Shown: positions 35,134 to 42,898, counted from the first letter of the stretch. The stretch: DNA of 47,228 nt from an uncultured Bacteroidia bacterium (GCA_902797035.1 CADBRH010000039.1:1-47228); one strand, 5' to 3'. The notes: a model not told the origin generated them from the sequence alone. Made by a program: numbers and translations.

Positions 35134-36452
35134 TGAAAACACATTTTTTACTCATAACCTTATTCGTGTCAGGGGCCGTTTTCGGTCAGACCCATAACGG
35201 CCCCTGGACTTTGGAGGAATGTGTCCGCCACGCCCAGGACAATAACATCACCCTCCAGCAGCAGGAGTTGCAGGTGAGACAGAGGGAGATCCAGCTGGAC
35301 AACGCCAAGGGCAGCCGTCTTCCGCAGGTCAGCGGAAGCGCGAGCGAGAACTTCTCGTTCGGCCGCGGCCTCACCGCCGACAACACATATTCCAACACGA
35401 ACACCACCAGCACGGGATTCTCACTTGGCACGGCAGTTCCGATTTTCCAGGGTTCCCGTCTCCGGAACAACATAAAGGAGAGCGAGTTGGATCTGAAAGC
35501 CGCCACAGCCGACCTTGAGAAGGCCCGCGAGGACATGAGTGTGGCCGTCGCCCAGGCCTATGTCCAGATCCTTTACAACATGGAGCTCTTGGATGTGGCG
35601 TTGAACCAGGTTGTGATCGATTCCCTGCAGGCCGAGCGTCTTTCCGCTATGCTCGAGAACGGCAAGGCCTCGCCCTCGCAACTCGCCCAACAGAAAGCGG
35701 CTTTGGGCCAGAGCAGACTCTCGGCCACCCAGGCGAGGAACAATCTCAATCTTTCCCTTCTTGACCTCTCCCAGCTCCTTGAACTCCCCGACCCCGAGGG
35801 ATTCAGTGTGGTTCGTCCTGTCGTCCCGATTGACGGGATACTTCTCGGCGACCCCGAGGACATCTATTCTGAGGCGATCGAGAACAAGCCGTCCGTGAAA
35901 GCCGAGATGTTCAGGCTGGACGCCACCGAATTCACAATCAAGAGCGCCAAAGGTGCTTTCCTGCCTTCGATCAGTGCCAACGGAGGACTCGGAACCAATT
36001 ACTACACAATGAGTAGCGCCCCCTCGGCGACGTTCATGGAGCAGATAAAGCACAACTTCAGCCAGTACCTCGGCATATCCCTGAGCGTTCCGATATTCAC
36101 AGGCTTCCAGACCCGCAACCAAGTGCGCTCGGCCGAGCTTTCTCGTCTCAACCAGACCCTTCAGCTGGAGAACACCAAAAAGACTCTTTACAAGGAGATC
36201 CAGCAGGCGTACTACAACGCCGTGGCGGCTTCCGAGAAATATCGCTCCAGCGTAGACGCGCAGGCCAGCGCCCTCGAGTCTTTCGATCTGGTGAAAGCCA
36301 AATATGAGAACGGCAAGGCGAATATCACAGAGTTCAATGAGGCCCGCGACTCTTGGCTCAAAGCCGAGTCCGACCTGGTCCGTTCCCGTTACGAGTACCT
36401 TTATTCCGCCAAACTTCTTGACTTCTACCGAGGTCGCCCGCTGAAGTTCTGA
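35130..36452 (+). CDS. TolC-family outer-membrane channel
   Basis: The 440-residue protein has a short signal peptide (THFLLITLFVSGAVFGQ) and two repeated outer-membrane-efflux domains. WTLEECVRHAQDNNITLQQQELQVRQREIQLDNAKGSRLPQVS opens the first half and SIKSAKGAFLPSISANGGL the second. Long helices pair with strands rich in Tyr, Ser and Gly, as in TolC, and NITEFNEARDSWLKAESDLVRSRYEYLY is the usual closing helix. It completes the tripartite exporter. Downstream, an inverted repeat overlaps a promoter-like box. Confidence 0.94.
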   Translation: MMKTHFLLITLFVSGAVFGQTHNGPWTLEECVRHAQDNNITLQQQELQVRQREIQLDNAKGSRLPQVSGSASENFSFGRGLTADNTYSNTNTTSTGFSLGTAVPIFQGSRLRNNIKESELDLKAATADLEKAREDMSVAVAQAYVQILYNMELLDVALNQVVIDSLQAERLSAMLENGKASPSQLAQQKAALGQSRLSATQARNNLNLSLLDLSQLLELPDPEGFSVVRPVVPIDGILLGDPEDIYSEAIENKPSVKAEMFRLDATEFTIKSAKGAFLPSISANGGLGTNYYTMSSAPSATFMEQIKHNFSQYLGISLSVPIFTGFQTRNQVRSAELSRLNQTLQLENTKKTLYKEIQQAYYNAVAASEKYRSSVDAQASALESFDLVKAKYENGKANITEFNEARDSWLKAESDLVRSRYEYLYSAKLLDFYRGRPLKF

Positions 36453-36462
36453 AAAACATGAT

Positions 36463-36470
36463 TATATTTG
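36463..36470 (+). promoter_or_regulatory. -7 promoter box upstream of the S41 protease gene
   Basis: TATATTTG matches TAnnTTTG and lies in the 49-base gap after the TolC-like gene, 31 bases before the ATG. A CTG stands 19 bases upstream in place of the -33 TTG. It could give the protease pair its own promoter. Confidence 0.45.
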
Positions 36471-36494
36471 AAAGTTGAGAGGGAATTTCAAATA
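36465..36494. promoter_or_regulatory. Inverted repeat overlapping the S41 promoter
   Basis: TATTTGAAA (36465-36473) and TTTCAAATA (36486-36494) are a perfect 9-bp inverted repeat with a 12-base spacer. It overlaps the -7 box and the probable start site, so it may be an operator. It differs from the operator of the exporter genes. The absence of a T-tract and of GC pairs argues against a terminator. Confidence 0.5.
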
Positions 36495-36501
36495 ATTGAT
36501 C

Positions 36502-38367
36502 ATGATAAAAAGAACTTTAATCCTCCCCGCGTTGGCCGCTTTGGCGATTATCTCGTCATGTGGCCCCAAGACCGTCACGGCAATTGTGGTCCCCGACGAC
36601 CAGCCTGACGGTGGCGCTTACACAGAAAAAACAGTCCCGGTGGTGACGAAGGTCGCCCCGGACGGAGAAGTCACCCTTCGCTTCTACCAGGACCTTCCGG
36701 ATGTGGCGTACATATCGGCCGCTGATTTCCAGTCCATTGTGTTGCCCGGATCGACTATGGTGGTGACCCACACCGGTGTCGGGGAATACACCCTCGCCAA
36801 CGGGGACGCCAAGGCCGTGGTCAATGTCCTCAAAGACGTGTTCGTGTCTTCTTCCTTCGAGGCTTTCACCAACCAGATGGGACTTCTTCAGCCAGGTATG
36901 GCCAATGTCTATTATGACGGGATGCCTTTCATCCGCTACAAGAGCATCACCATGACCCCGGCGGTCTCGACCGTCACCCTGGATTTCGCCAGATACGGGA
37001 TTGACATCCACGCCGACGGTAAGGGAGCTGTTTATTTCCCGTTCGCCACCTTGGCAGACATGTATTCTGACCTTTTCTACCATCACGCCGGCTTCAACGG
37101 CGAGAAGGTCGTGGCCAACACTTCCGTCAACGAGGTCAGCCTTGCCAGGATAGACCCTGATTACAACAAGACGCTCTTGTCCAAGACCACACGATCCGAG
37201 TCCATGGCTGATTTCGCCTACAAGGAACTGTGCTTCGCGATGGATCATTTTTACGGGTTCCCCGGCCGCGTGACTTATAACGAGGCCTTGGTGACCAAGG
37301 GTATGGACAGGACCTTGGAAGAGGATCTGGCCGTGGGACCGACGCTAAAGAAACTCCTGAAATCCACCGACTTGGCCGAATACTTCGTCGGCATGCAAGG
37401 CCTCAACGCCCTGTATTACGAGGGGCACACCTCAATGGCGATCTCTTCCGCCATGGGCCGCGACGGCTCTCAGTACGAGGAGCTCGCCGCCAGGATCAAG
37501 AGTATCCAGGAGAAGCATAAGGATGTCATGGACGCCATCCAGGCCGGCCGTGCCACCATGGGTAACAGGTCTCAGAAGATGATGGCGGTACGTACCCTCC
37601 GTCCCCAGATTTACGGCAACCCCCAGGCCACCTATATCAAGAAGGGCAACACCGCTGTCTGCGTGTTCAACTCGTTCAACACGATGGCCCAGACCGCCTG
37701 GGAAGCCTATTACGCCGGAAAGGGCCCCAAACCCGACATCAACGATAACGGCAGGGACTCCATGGTCATATTCCTTGACGCCCTCAACCAGGCCGAGGCC
37801 GACCCTGAGGTCGAGAATTTCATAGTTGACATAACCTCCAACGGAGGCGGATCCGCCGACATCGTCATGGCCATGACCTCCCTGATCATGGACAAGAGCT
37901 ACCTTTGCTACGACAATCCCCTGACTGGACAAAGATCGGTTGTCGAATATGAGGTTGACCGTAATTTCGACGGTGTCTTCGACGAGAAGGACAAGGATGT
38001 CCGTTACAACCTCAACTTCGGAGTCCTGACCTCGGATATCTCCTTCTCTTGCGGAAACCTCTTCCCTTCAATGCTTAAGGATGGCGGGATCCCTGTAATT
38101 GGCGAGAAATCCGGAGGCGGAAGCTGCGCCATCCAGGCGATGTGCACCGCCGACGGGTTCTGCTTCCAGATCTCGTCGTTCAGGTCCAGGCTCAACACCC
38201 TGGCTGGAGAGAACATCGATGGCGGCATTGTCCCTGATATCATCATCCCCAACGATGATATGATCGAGATCACGGTGGCTGAGGACAGGAAGATGACCGT
38301 CCAGAATTACAAAGATTTCTACGACATCGAGAAGGTCGGCCAACTAGTCAAGGAAAGAGTTAAATAA
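36502..38367 (+). CDS. S41-family peptidase lipoprotein
   Basis: The ATG at 36502 gives 621 residues; a TTG two codons earlier is the longest frame. The signal peptide ends in ISSC, a lipobox, so the protein is a predicted lipoprotein. S41 features are VDITSNGGGSADIVMAMTSL, the Ser-containing FSCGNLFPSMLKDGGIPVIG, GEKSGGGSCA with the likely catalytic-site Lys, and the end motif ENIDGGIVPDIIIP. The N-terminal 350 residues do not show a clear PDZ domain. It would cleave peptides on the periplasmic side. The C69 dipeptidase gene begins 6 bases downstream. Confidence 0.85.
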   Translation: MIKRTLILPALAALAIISSCGPKTVTAIVVPDDQPDGGAYTEKTVPVVTKVAPDGEVTLRFYQDLPDVAYISAADFQSIVLPGSTMVVTHTGVGEYTLANGDAKAVVNVLKDVFVSSSFEAFTNQMGLLQPGMANVYYDGMPFIRYKSITMTPAVSTVTLDFARYGIDIHADGKGAVYFPFATLADMYSDLFYHHAGFNGEKVVANTSVNEVSLARIDPDYNKTLLSKTTRSESMADFAYKELCFAMDHFYGFPGRVTYNEALVTKGMDRTLEEDLAVGPTLKKLLKSTDLAEYFVGMQGLNALYYEGHTSMAISSAMGRDGSQYEELAARIKSIQEKHKDVMDAIQAGRATMGNRSQKMMAVRTLRPQIYGNPQATYIKKGNTAVCVFNSFNTMAQTAWEAYYAGKGPKPDINDNGRDSMVIFLDALNQAEADPEVENFIVDITSNGGGSADIVMAMTSLIMDKSYLCYDNPLTGQRSVVEYEVDRNFDGVFDEKDKDVRYNLNFGVLTSDISFSCGNLFPSMLKDGGIPVIGEKSGGGSCAIQAMCTADGFCFQISSFRSRLNTLAGENIDGGIVPDIIIPNDDMIEITVAEDRKMTVQNYKDFYDIEKVGQLVKERVK

Positions 38368-38373
38368 GCCCTT

Positions 38374-39927
38374 ATGAGAAAGATATTCGCGCTGTTGACA
38401 GCGTTAAGCCTTGTCTTCATCGCCTGGGGACAGGATGACGAGCGTTCCTACGATGAGTGTACCAGCCTGGTCGTCGGCCGTCTGGCCACGACCGACGGGT
38501 CGGTGATCACCTCCCACACCTGCGACGGGGTGTCCCGCACTTGGATAAATGTCGTTCCCGCCGCCAGACATGCCCGCAAGGAGACGGTGAAAATATTCAA
38601 GAACACCCGCCGCACCGCATTCGACGGGGACACCACTGGAGTCCGGTACGCCGGGGAGATCCCGCAGGTGAGAAACACCTACGCTTATCTCAACACCGCC
38701 TATCCCTGCATGAACGAGAAGCAGGTCGCCATGGGAGAGACCACCTTCTCCGGCCCGGACACGCTCAGGAACGGCAGCTCGATGTTTCTGATTGAGGAGC
38801 TGCAGAGAATAGCGCTCCAGAGGTGCGACAACGCCCGCGACGCCATCCGGATGATGGGTTCCCTGGCTGAGGAATATGGCTACGCCGACGGAGGCGAGTG
38901 TATAACCGTGACCGATAAGAAGGAGGCCTGGTTCTTTGAGATCCTCGGCTGCGGACGTGGCAAGAAAGGGGCCGTTTGGGCGGCCCAGAGGGTTCCAGAC
39001 GGAGAGGTGGCGGTCTCGGCGAATATCCCCAGGATCGGGAAGATAGACAGGAGCGACAAGGATAATTTCATGGCTTCAGACAATGTTGAGGCTGTGGCCA
39101 AAGAATATGGTCTTTGGGATGGAGAGGGCGACTTCGTTTTCTGGAAAGCATATCGCGGCTCTTACGGGGACGGGAAGAATTTCAAGGAAAGGGAGTTCGT
39201 GATTTTAAGTACCCTAGCGCCCTCGCTGAACCTGTCGTTTGATGCTCCGGAACTTCCCTTCTCGGTCAAGCCTGACGAGAAGGTGGACGTCCGCAGGGTT
39301 ATGGAGATACTCCGGGGCACCTATGCGGGGCTCGGTTTCGACATGACCAAGAACCTTCTGGTTGAGATTCCGGCTAAGGGAGACGAGCCTGCCAGGAAAG
39401 TCGTCAGCCCTGTGGCCAACCCTTGGCCCACGACCGACACCCGGAATATGCTGAACGCCATTGCCCCTGGGGTAGTTGATTTCACCCGCACGATAGCCGT
39501 GGCGTGGTGTTCCCACTCCACCGTGATCCAGTCCAGGGACTGGCTTCCCGACTCGGTCGGAGGAATATGCTGGTACGCCCTTGACAACCCGGGCGAGAGC
39601 CCTCGTTTCCCGATATTCAGCGGCACCACCGAACTTCCCGCCGCCTTTGATACCTGCGGGATGCGCCGATATGTTCCAGACGGGGCCTTATGGACGTTCC
39701 GTCGTCCCAACCGCCTGGCCACTGTGGCCTGGCAATCCAACAAGGAAAGGGTATTTAAGGATATCCAGACTATAGAGGATCTTGGTTTCGAGGGACTTCC
39801 CGAGGTGGAGAAGAACCCGACGACAGAGAGCCTGAACGCCTACACCGCCAAGATTTACTCAGCGGCGGCCTCTCTCTGGAGAAAGCTTGAGGAAGATCTC
39901 TGGATGAAGCACGGGAGAGGCTTCTGA
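38374..39927 (+). CDS. Exported C69-family dipeptidase
   Basis: The 517-residue Ntn-hydrolase removes a signal peptide (about residues 1-20). Cys29 in YDECTSLVVGRLATTDGSV is the expected nucleophile, after further trimming of the short DDERSYDE stretch. Family motifs include SMFLIEELQRIALQRCDNARDAIRMMG, ECITVTDKKEAWFFEILGCG and the late VAWCSHSTVIQSRDWLPDS and GICWYALDNPGESPRFPIF. Members split dipeptides of broad sequence. It follows the S41 protease by 6 bases, making a proteinase-dipeptidase pair behind the exporter. Its stop lies 6 bases from the convergent bcp stop. Confidence 0.92.
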   Translation: MRKIFALLTALSLVFIAWGQDDERSYDECTSLVVGRLATTDGSVITSHTCDGVSRTWINVVPAARHARKETVKIFKNTRRTAFDGDTTGVRYAGEIPQVRNTYAYLNTAYPCMNEKQVAMGETTFSGPDTLRNGSSMFLIEELQRIALQRCDNARDAIRMMGSLAEEYGYADGGECITVTDKKEAWFFEILGCGRGKKGAVWAAQRVPDGEVAVSANIPRIGKIDRSDKDNFMASDNVEAVAKEYGLWDGEGDFVFWKAYRGSYGDGKNFKEREFVILSTLAPSLNLSFDAPELPFSVKPDEKVDVRRVMEILRGTYAGLGFDMTKNLLVEIPAKGDEPARKVVSPVANPWPTTDTRNMLNAIAPGVVDFTRTIAVAWCSHSTVIQSRDWLPDSVGGICWYALDNPGESPRFPIFSGTTELPAAFDTCGMRRYVPDGALWTFRRPNRLATVAWQSNKERVFKDIQTIEDLGFEGLPEVEKNPTTESLNAYTAKIYSAAASLWRKLEEDLWMKHGRGF

Positions 39928-39933
39928 CGCCCC

Positions 39934-40389
39934 TTACTCGCCAAGAATCTGCCCCGCGGCGTTCTTGGTGTCCACTTTCTCGATAACCCGCTCAAGGATT
40001 CCTTCCTCATCGAAGATGAAGGTGCGCCTGAGTGTGCCGAAAGTTGTTTTCCCGTACATTTTCTTCTCTCCCCACGCCCCGAAATCCTGGAGCATCCTGG
40101 TGGTTGTGTCGGCTAGAAGAGTGAATGGGAGCTCATACTTCGCGCGGAAGCCGGTGTGGGACTTGGGGCTGTCCTTGCTGACTCCGACCACATTGTAGCC
40201 GGCCTCGGCCAGTTCAGAATAATTATCCCTGAAGCTGCAGGCCTCGGCGGTGCATCCGGAGGTGTTGTCCTTGGGATAGAAATAGAGGATGGTCTTTTTC
40301 CCGTTACCGATGAAATCGTCTGATCTCACGGTGTTTCCGTCTTGGTCCAGCACCTCGAAAGAGGGCATTTTATCTCCTGGCTTAAGCAT
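39934..40389 (-). CDS. bcp: Thioredoxin-dependent thiol peroxidase (Bcp peroxiredoxin)
   Basis: The 151-residue peroxiredoxin reduces hydrogen peroxide and organic peroxides using thioredoxin. The peroxidatic Cys46 and resolving Cys51 stand in TSGCTAEACSFRDNY, the usual atypical two-Cys arrangement of this subgroup. YFYPKDNTSGC precedes them and VVGVSKDSPKSHTGFRAKYELPFTLLAD follows. The length is normal. It is the last gene of the leftward suf-ispE unit, with one base between the ispE stop and its ATG. Confidence 0.96.
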   Translation of the reverse strand: MLKPGDKMPSFEVLDQDGNTVRSDDFIGNGKKTILYFYPKDNTSGCTAEACSFRDNYSELAEAGYNVVGVSKDSPKSHTGFRAKYELPFTLLADTTTRMLQDFGAWGEKKMYGKTTFGTLRRTFIFDEEGILERVIEKVDTKNAAGQILGE

Positions 40390-40390
40390 A

Positions 40391-41485
40391 TCATTGTTTT
40401 TTATAGATAGCGAACATGGCTGATCCGGAGCCGGACATGGAGGCGTACACGGCTCCAGAGTCGTAGAGGGATCGTTTGATGGCCGCGAGTTCGGGATGGG
40501 CCTTGAACACCGTCTCCTCGAAGTCGTTGACCAGCAACTCCTTCCATTCCTCCACAGGCCGCTTCAGGATGTTTTTAACGCGATGGTCTTCAAGGGGCAA
40601 GGGTGCCAAAACCGTCTCGCTACGCTCGACCTCACCGTCCGCTTCGCTCCCGGTCCCCCCTCTTAACGTGCCGAGGGTGACAGTGGTTTTGGCACCCTTC
40701 CCCTCGAAGGAATTGTTTGTCGCCCCACTATTCCCCTCGGCCTCGTAGAAACGAGGGGTTATGCCGCGGTAGGCTTCGGCGGTGGAGACGGAGACCCCTT
40801 CGGGGACGAGGACTCTGACCTCATAGCCGGAAAGGTCGATGTCAAAAGGCTCTAGAATCTCTCCCCTTCCGGTGCCGATCATGGGCCTGTTCCAAATGAA
40901 GAAAGCGCAGTCGCTTCCGAGGCGGGAGGCATATTCAGAAAGGCATTCGTCGGGAAGGTCGAGGCCGCATAGCTCGTTCAGGGCCTTGAGGGTAAAGGCA
41001 GCGTCGGCGGAACCGCCGCCAAGGCCTGCCCCCACGGGTGCCTTCTTTTCCAGGAATATCTTGACTGGCGGCAAATCGAAGTCCTTGGCCAGCAGGAAGT
41101 ACGCCTTGGCGCAAAGGTCTTCGAGAGGATCCCAGTCCACACCTCCCTCCCGGGCTATGGTGATCATCAGTTTCCCGTCTTCCGATATTCCCTGAGCCAA
41201 ATCAAAGCAGTTTCCCTGAGGAGCGGTCGGCCTTAGGCGATACTCAGCCGCAGCTAGGCGAGGATGGACTTCGCCGTGGTCGAGCCGCTCCTCAGGATAA
41301 GGATTCCCGTAGCGAGCGAAAAGAGCCGCGGAGGTTCGGCTATAGTCGTCGCCGGTGATGACCTCAAGAGTGTCGCCATATTCATGGCAAGGGACGAACA
41401 GCGTCTCGATGTCATGGTAGCCGTCCGGTCTCTTGCGCAAGACATGGAGCCCGAGATTCAATTTGACGTTTGTCCGTAGGATCAT
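40391..41485 (-). CDS. ispE: 4-diphosphocytidyl-2-C-methyl-D-erythritol kinase with two in-frame insertions
   Basis: The 364-residue GHMP kinase phosphorylates CDP-methylerythritol in the MEP isoprenoid pathway. Motifs are KLNLGLHVLRKRPDGYHDIETLF at the N terminus, the ATP loop APVGAGLGGGSADAAFTLK (149-167), SDCAFFIWNRPMIGTGRGE and the end motif AVYASMSGSGSAMFAIY. The family is usually about 260-290 residues. The excess falls in two places, near residues 61-96 and 245-300, both of which coincide with hairpin-forming DNA. The first residues NPYPEERLDHGEVHPRLAAA and the second FEGKGAKTTVTLGTLRGGTG have no family counterpart I recognise. The frame and catalytic motifs are intact, so the enzyme may still function. 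ATG overlaps the sufD stop. Confidence 0.93.
   Translation of the reverse strand: MILRTNVKLNLGLHVLRKRPDGYHDIETLFVPCHEYGDTLEVITGDDYSRTSAALFARYGNPYPEERLDHGEVHPRLAAAEYRLRPTAPQGNCFDLAQGISEDGKLMITIAREGGVDWDPLEDLCAKAYFLLAKDFDLPPVKIFLEKKAPVGAGLGGGSADAAFTLKALNELCGLDLPDECLSEYASRLGSDCAFFIWNRPMIGTGRGEILEPFDIDLSGYEVRVLVPEGVSVSTAEAYRGITPRFYEAEGNSGATNNSFEGKGAKTTVTLGTLRGGTGSEADGEVERSETVLAPLPLEDHRVKNILKRPVEEWKELLVNDFEETVFKAHPELAAIKRSLYDSGAVYASMSGSGSAMFAIYKKQ
40588..40709. repeat. Long palindromic insertion in ispE (element 2)
   Basis: AAGGGTGCCAAAACC (40599-40613) and GGTTTTGGCACCCTT (40685-40699) are perfect inverted repeats. Pairing continues outwards, with one bulge and one mismatch, to 40588 and 40709, giving a stem of about 24 pairs around a 71-base spacer. 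The spacer carries further small repeats (TCACC 40632-40636 / GGTGA 40676-40680) and the string CTCGCTACG. It corresponds to ispE residues about 260-299. Confidence 0.9.
40733..40758. repeat. Small hairpin beside ispE element 2
   Basis: CCCCTCG (40733-40739) and CGAGGGG (40752-40758) form a 7-bp stem with a 12-base loop, 23 bases from element 2. It lies over ispE residues about 243-251 and may be part of the same inserted block. Confidence 0.65.
41215..41296. repeat. Palindromic insertion in ispE (element 1)
   Basis: CCTGAGGAGCGG (41215-41226) and CCGCTCCTCAGG (41285-41296) are perfect 12-bp inverted repeats around a 58-base spacer. The spacer contains a second stem, GGCGA (41257-41261) / TCGCC (41271-41275). 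It covers ispE residues about 64-90, inside the first region that is extra relative to the family. Confidence 0.88.
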
Positions 41486-42171
41486 AGCAGCGAGCGGATA
41501 GCTTTTTCCACTTTCCCTATAACACTTTTGTCCAGACCCTCGAGGACCGGAGCCACAAAAGAAATCATCTGCAAAGCTTTGGCCTCGTCTTCAGGTATTC
41601 CTCTTGACCGCATGTAGAACAGCTCGTCCTCGTTGAGTTTCCCGACCGTGGCTCCGTGAGAGCATTTCACGTCGTCGGCGTAAATCTCGAGCTGGGGCTT
41701 GGTGTTGGCCGAGGCCTCGTCAGAGAGGACTATGTTGTGGTTCTCTTGATAGGCTTCGGTCCGCTGGGCGTCCTGGGCCACGATAATCTTCCCGAAGAAC
41801 GAGCATTTAGCCGACCCCGCGGCGATGCCGTTGAAGAGCTGCCTTGAGACGCAGTCCCCGACAAGGTGCCGCACCATGATGTCGAAAGAGACCTCGTCTT
41901 CGCCTGAACACAGGTACAGTCCCTTAAGGTCGACTTTGGCTCCAGGTCCGACGATGTCAACCCCCAGGTCAATCCCCGCCGTCTCTCCCGGCAACACAAT
42001 TATCGTGATATCAAGCGTTTCCCCTTCTTTGACAGTGATTTTGCCAGGGAGGCAAGTATCACCACTGCCTCCCGGCGCTTCGCGCCCTATCCGGGAAAAT
42101 GGTCGGCAGAGGGTGATCTTGCCTCCACATGCCAAATAAACCATCTTTATGTCAGAACCGCTCGAAACCAT
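41482..42171 (-). CDS. sufD: SufD-like iron-sulfur assembly protein, short form
   Basis: The 229-residue protein fits the SufB/SufD core beta-helix of the SufBCD scaffold: GGKITLC near the N terminus, VGDCVSRQLFNGIAAGSAKCSFFGKI, QENHNIVLSDEASANTKPQLEIYADDVKCSHGATVG, and LNEDELFYMRSRGIPEDEAKALQMISFV. This last part is the diagnostic SufBD C terminus. Typical SufD has more than 400 residues; here the N-terminal half is missing. The ATG at 42171 overlaps sufC by 20 bases; an alternative ATG at 42144 leaves a 7-base gap and may be the true start. A 60-base palindromic stretch lies near the N terminus (20 codons). Its stop overlaps the ispE start. Confidence 0.85.
   Translation of the reverse strand: MVSSGSDIKMVYLACGGKITLCRPFSRIGREAPGGSGDTCLPGKITVKEGETLDITIIVLPGETAGIDLGVDIVGPGAKVDLKGLYLCSGEDEVSFDIMVRHLVGDCVSRQLFNGIAAGSAKCSFFGKIIVAQDAQRTEAYQENHNIVLSDEASANTKPQLEIYADDVKCSHGATVGKLNEDELFYMRSRGIPEDEAKALQMISFVAPVLEGLDKSVIGKVEKAIRSLL
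42058..42117. repeat. 60-base palindromic stretch in sufD (exactly 20 codons)
   Basis: ATCACC (42058-42063) pairs with GGTGAT (42112-42117), TGCC (42066-42069) with GGCA (42105-42108), and a perfect inner hairpin GGCGC-TTC-GCGCC occupies 42074-42086; CCCGG (42071-42075) / CCGGG (42091-42095) is an alternative pairing. The block begins and ends on codon boundaries of sufD. GGGAGGCA (42047-42054) and TGCCTCCC (42066-42073) make an overlapping repeat at one edge. Confidence 0.75.
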
Positions 42172-42898
42172 CGCGCTCGATTATGTTGATGAGTTCCCTT
42201 CCACCGTCGGCGACGATCCGCCCTTCTTTCAGGACATGTACGAAGTCCGGCTTGACATATTCCAGAAGCTTCTGGTAATGAGTGATGACAATCGCTGATT
42301 TCTCTGGCGTGTGCAACGCGTTGACCCCATCCGCCACTATCTTCAGGGCGTCCACGTCAAGGCCGCTGTCGGTCTCGTCGAGAATCGCCAGGACAGGGTC
42401 AAGCATGGCCATCTGGAATATCTCGTTCCGTTTCTTCTCGCCGCCGGAGAAACCGACGTTGACCTCTCTTTTGGCGAATTCGGGATTCATCTTGACGAGA
42501 TTCATCTTTTCCTTCATCATCTTGAGAAACTCCGCGCCCTTGACCGGCTCGAGTCCTTCGGCCTTACGTTTGGAGTTGATGGCGGTCTTCATGAAGTTGG
42601 TGATGGTCACTCCGGGAATCTCTATGGGATACTGGAATGATAGGAATATTCCCGCCCATGCCCTTTCCTCAGGCTTCATCGCCAACAGGTCTTTTCCCAT
42701 GAACTCGACACTTCCGGCGGTCACCTCATAGTTGGGCTTGCCCGTGAGGACAGCGGACAAGGTGCTTTTGCCGGCCCCGTTCGGCCCCATCACGGCGTGG
42801 ATCTCTCCCGCGCGGATCTCAAGGTCGATGCCTTTGAGGATCTCCTTGTCGCCGATCCCGGCGTGAAGGCCGGTTATTCTCAACATTATATCTGACAT
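42152..42898 (-). CDS. sufC: Iron-sulfur assembly ATPase SufC
   Basis: The 248-residue ABC-type ATPase drives the SufBCD scaffold. It has Walker A GPNGAGKSTLSAVLTG, the SufC-typical FLSFQYPIEIPGVTITNF, signature GFSGGEKKRNEIFQMAMLDP, Walker B LAILDETDSGLDVDALK and the switch His in VITHYQKLLEYV. The length is normal. It stands between pnuC (7-base gap upstream) and sufD (20-base overlap downstream), away from sufB, which is 2.6 kb upstream beyond the restriction-modification genes. Confidence 0.97.
   Translation of the reverse strand: MSDIMLRITGLHAGIGDKEILKGIDLEIRAGEIHAVMGPNGAGKSTLSAVLTGKPNYEVTAGSVEFMGKDLLAMKPEERAWAGIFLSFQYPIEIPGVTITNFMKTAINSKRKAEGLEPVKGAEFLKMMKEKMNLVKMNPEFAKREVNVGFSGGEKKRNEIFQMAMLDPVLAILDETDSGLDVDALKIVADGVNALHTPEKSAIVITHYQKLLEYVKPDFVHVLKEGRIVADGGRELINIIERDGFERF

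Noticed and set aside
42048-42117. Reading the sufD palindrome as an intrinsic terminator after sufC
   Set aside because: It is inside the sufD frame on the same transcript, lacks a T-tract on the minus strand, and would block ispE and bcp, which are coupled downstream.
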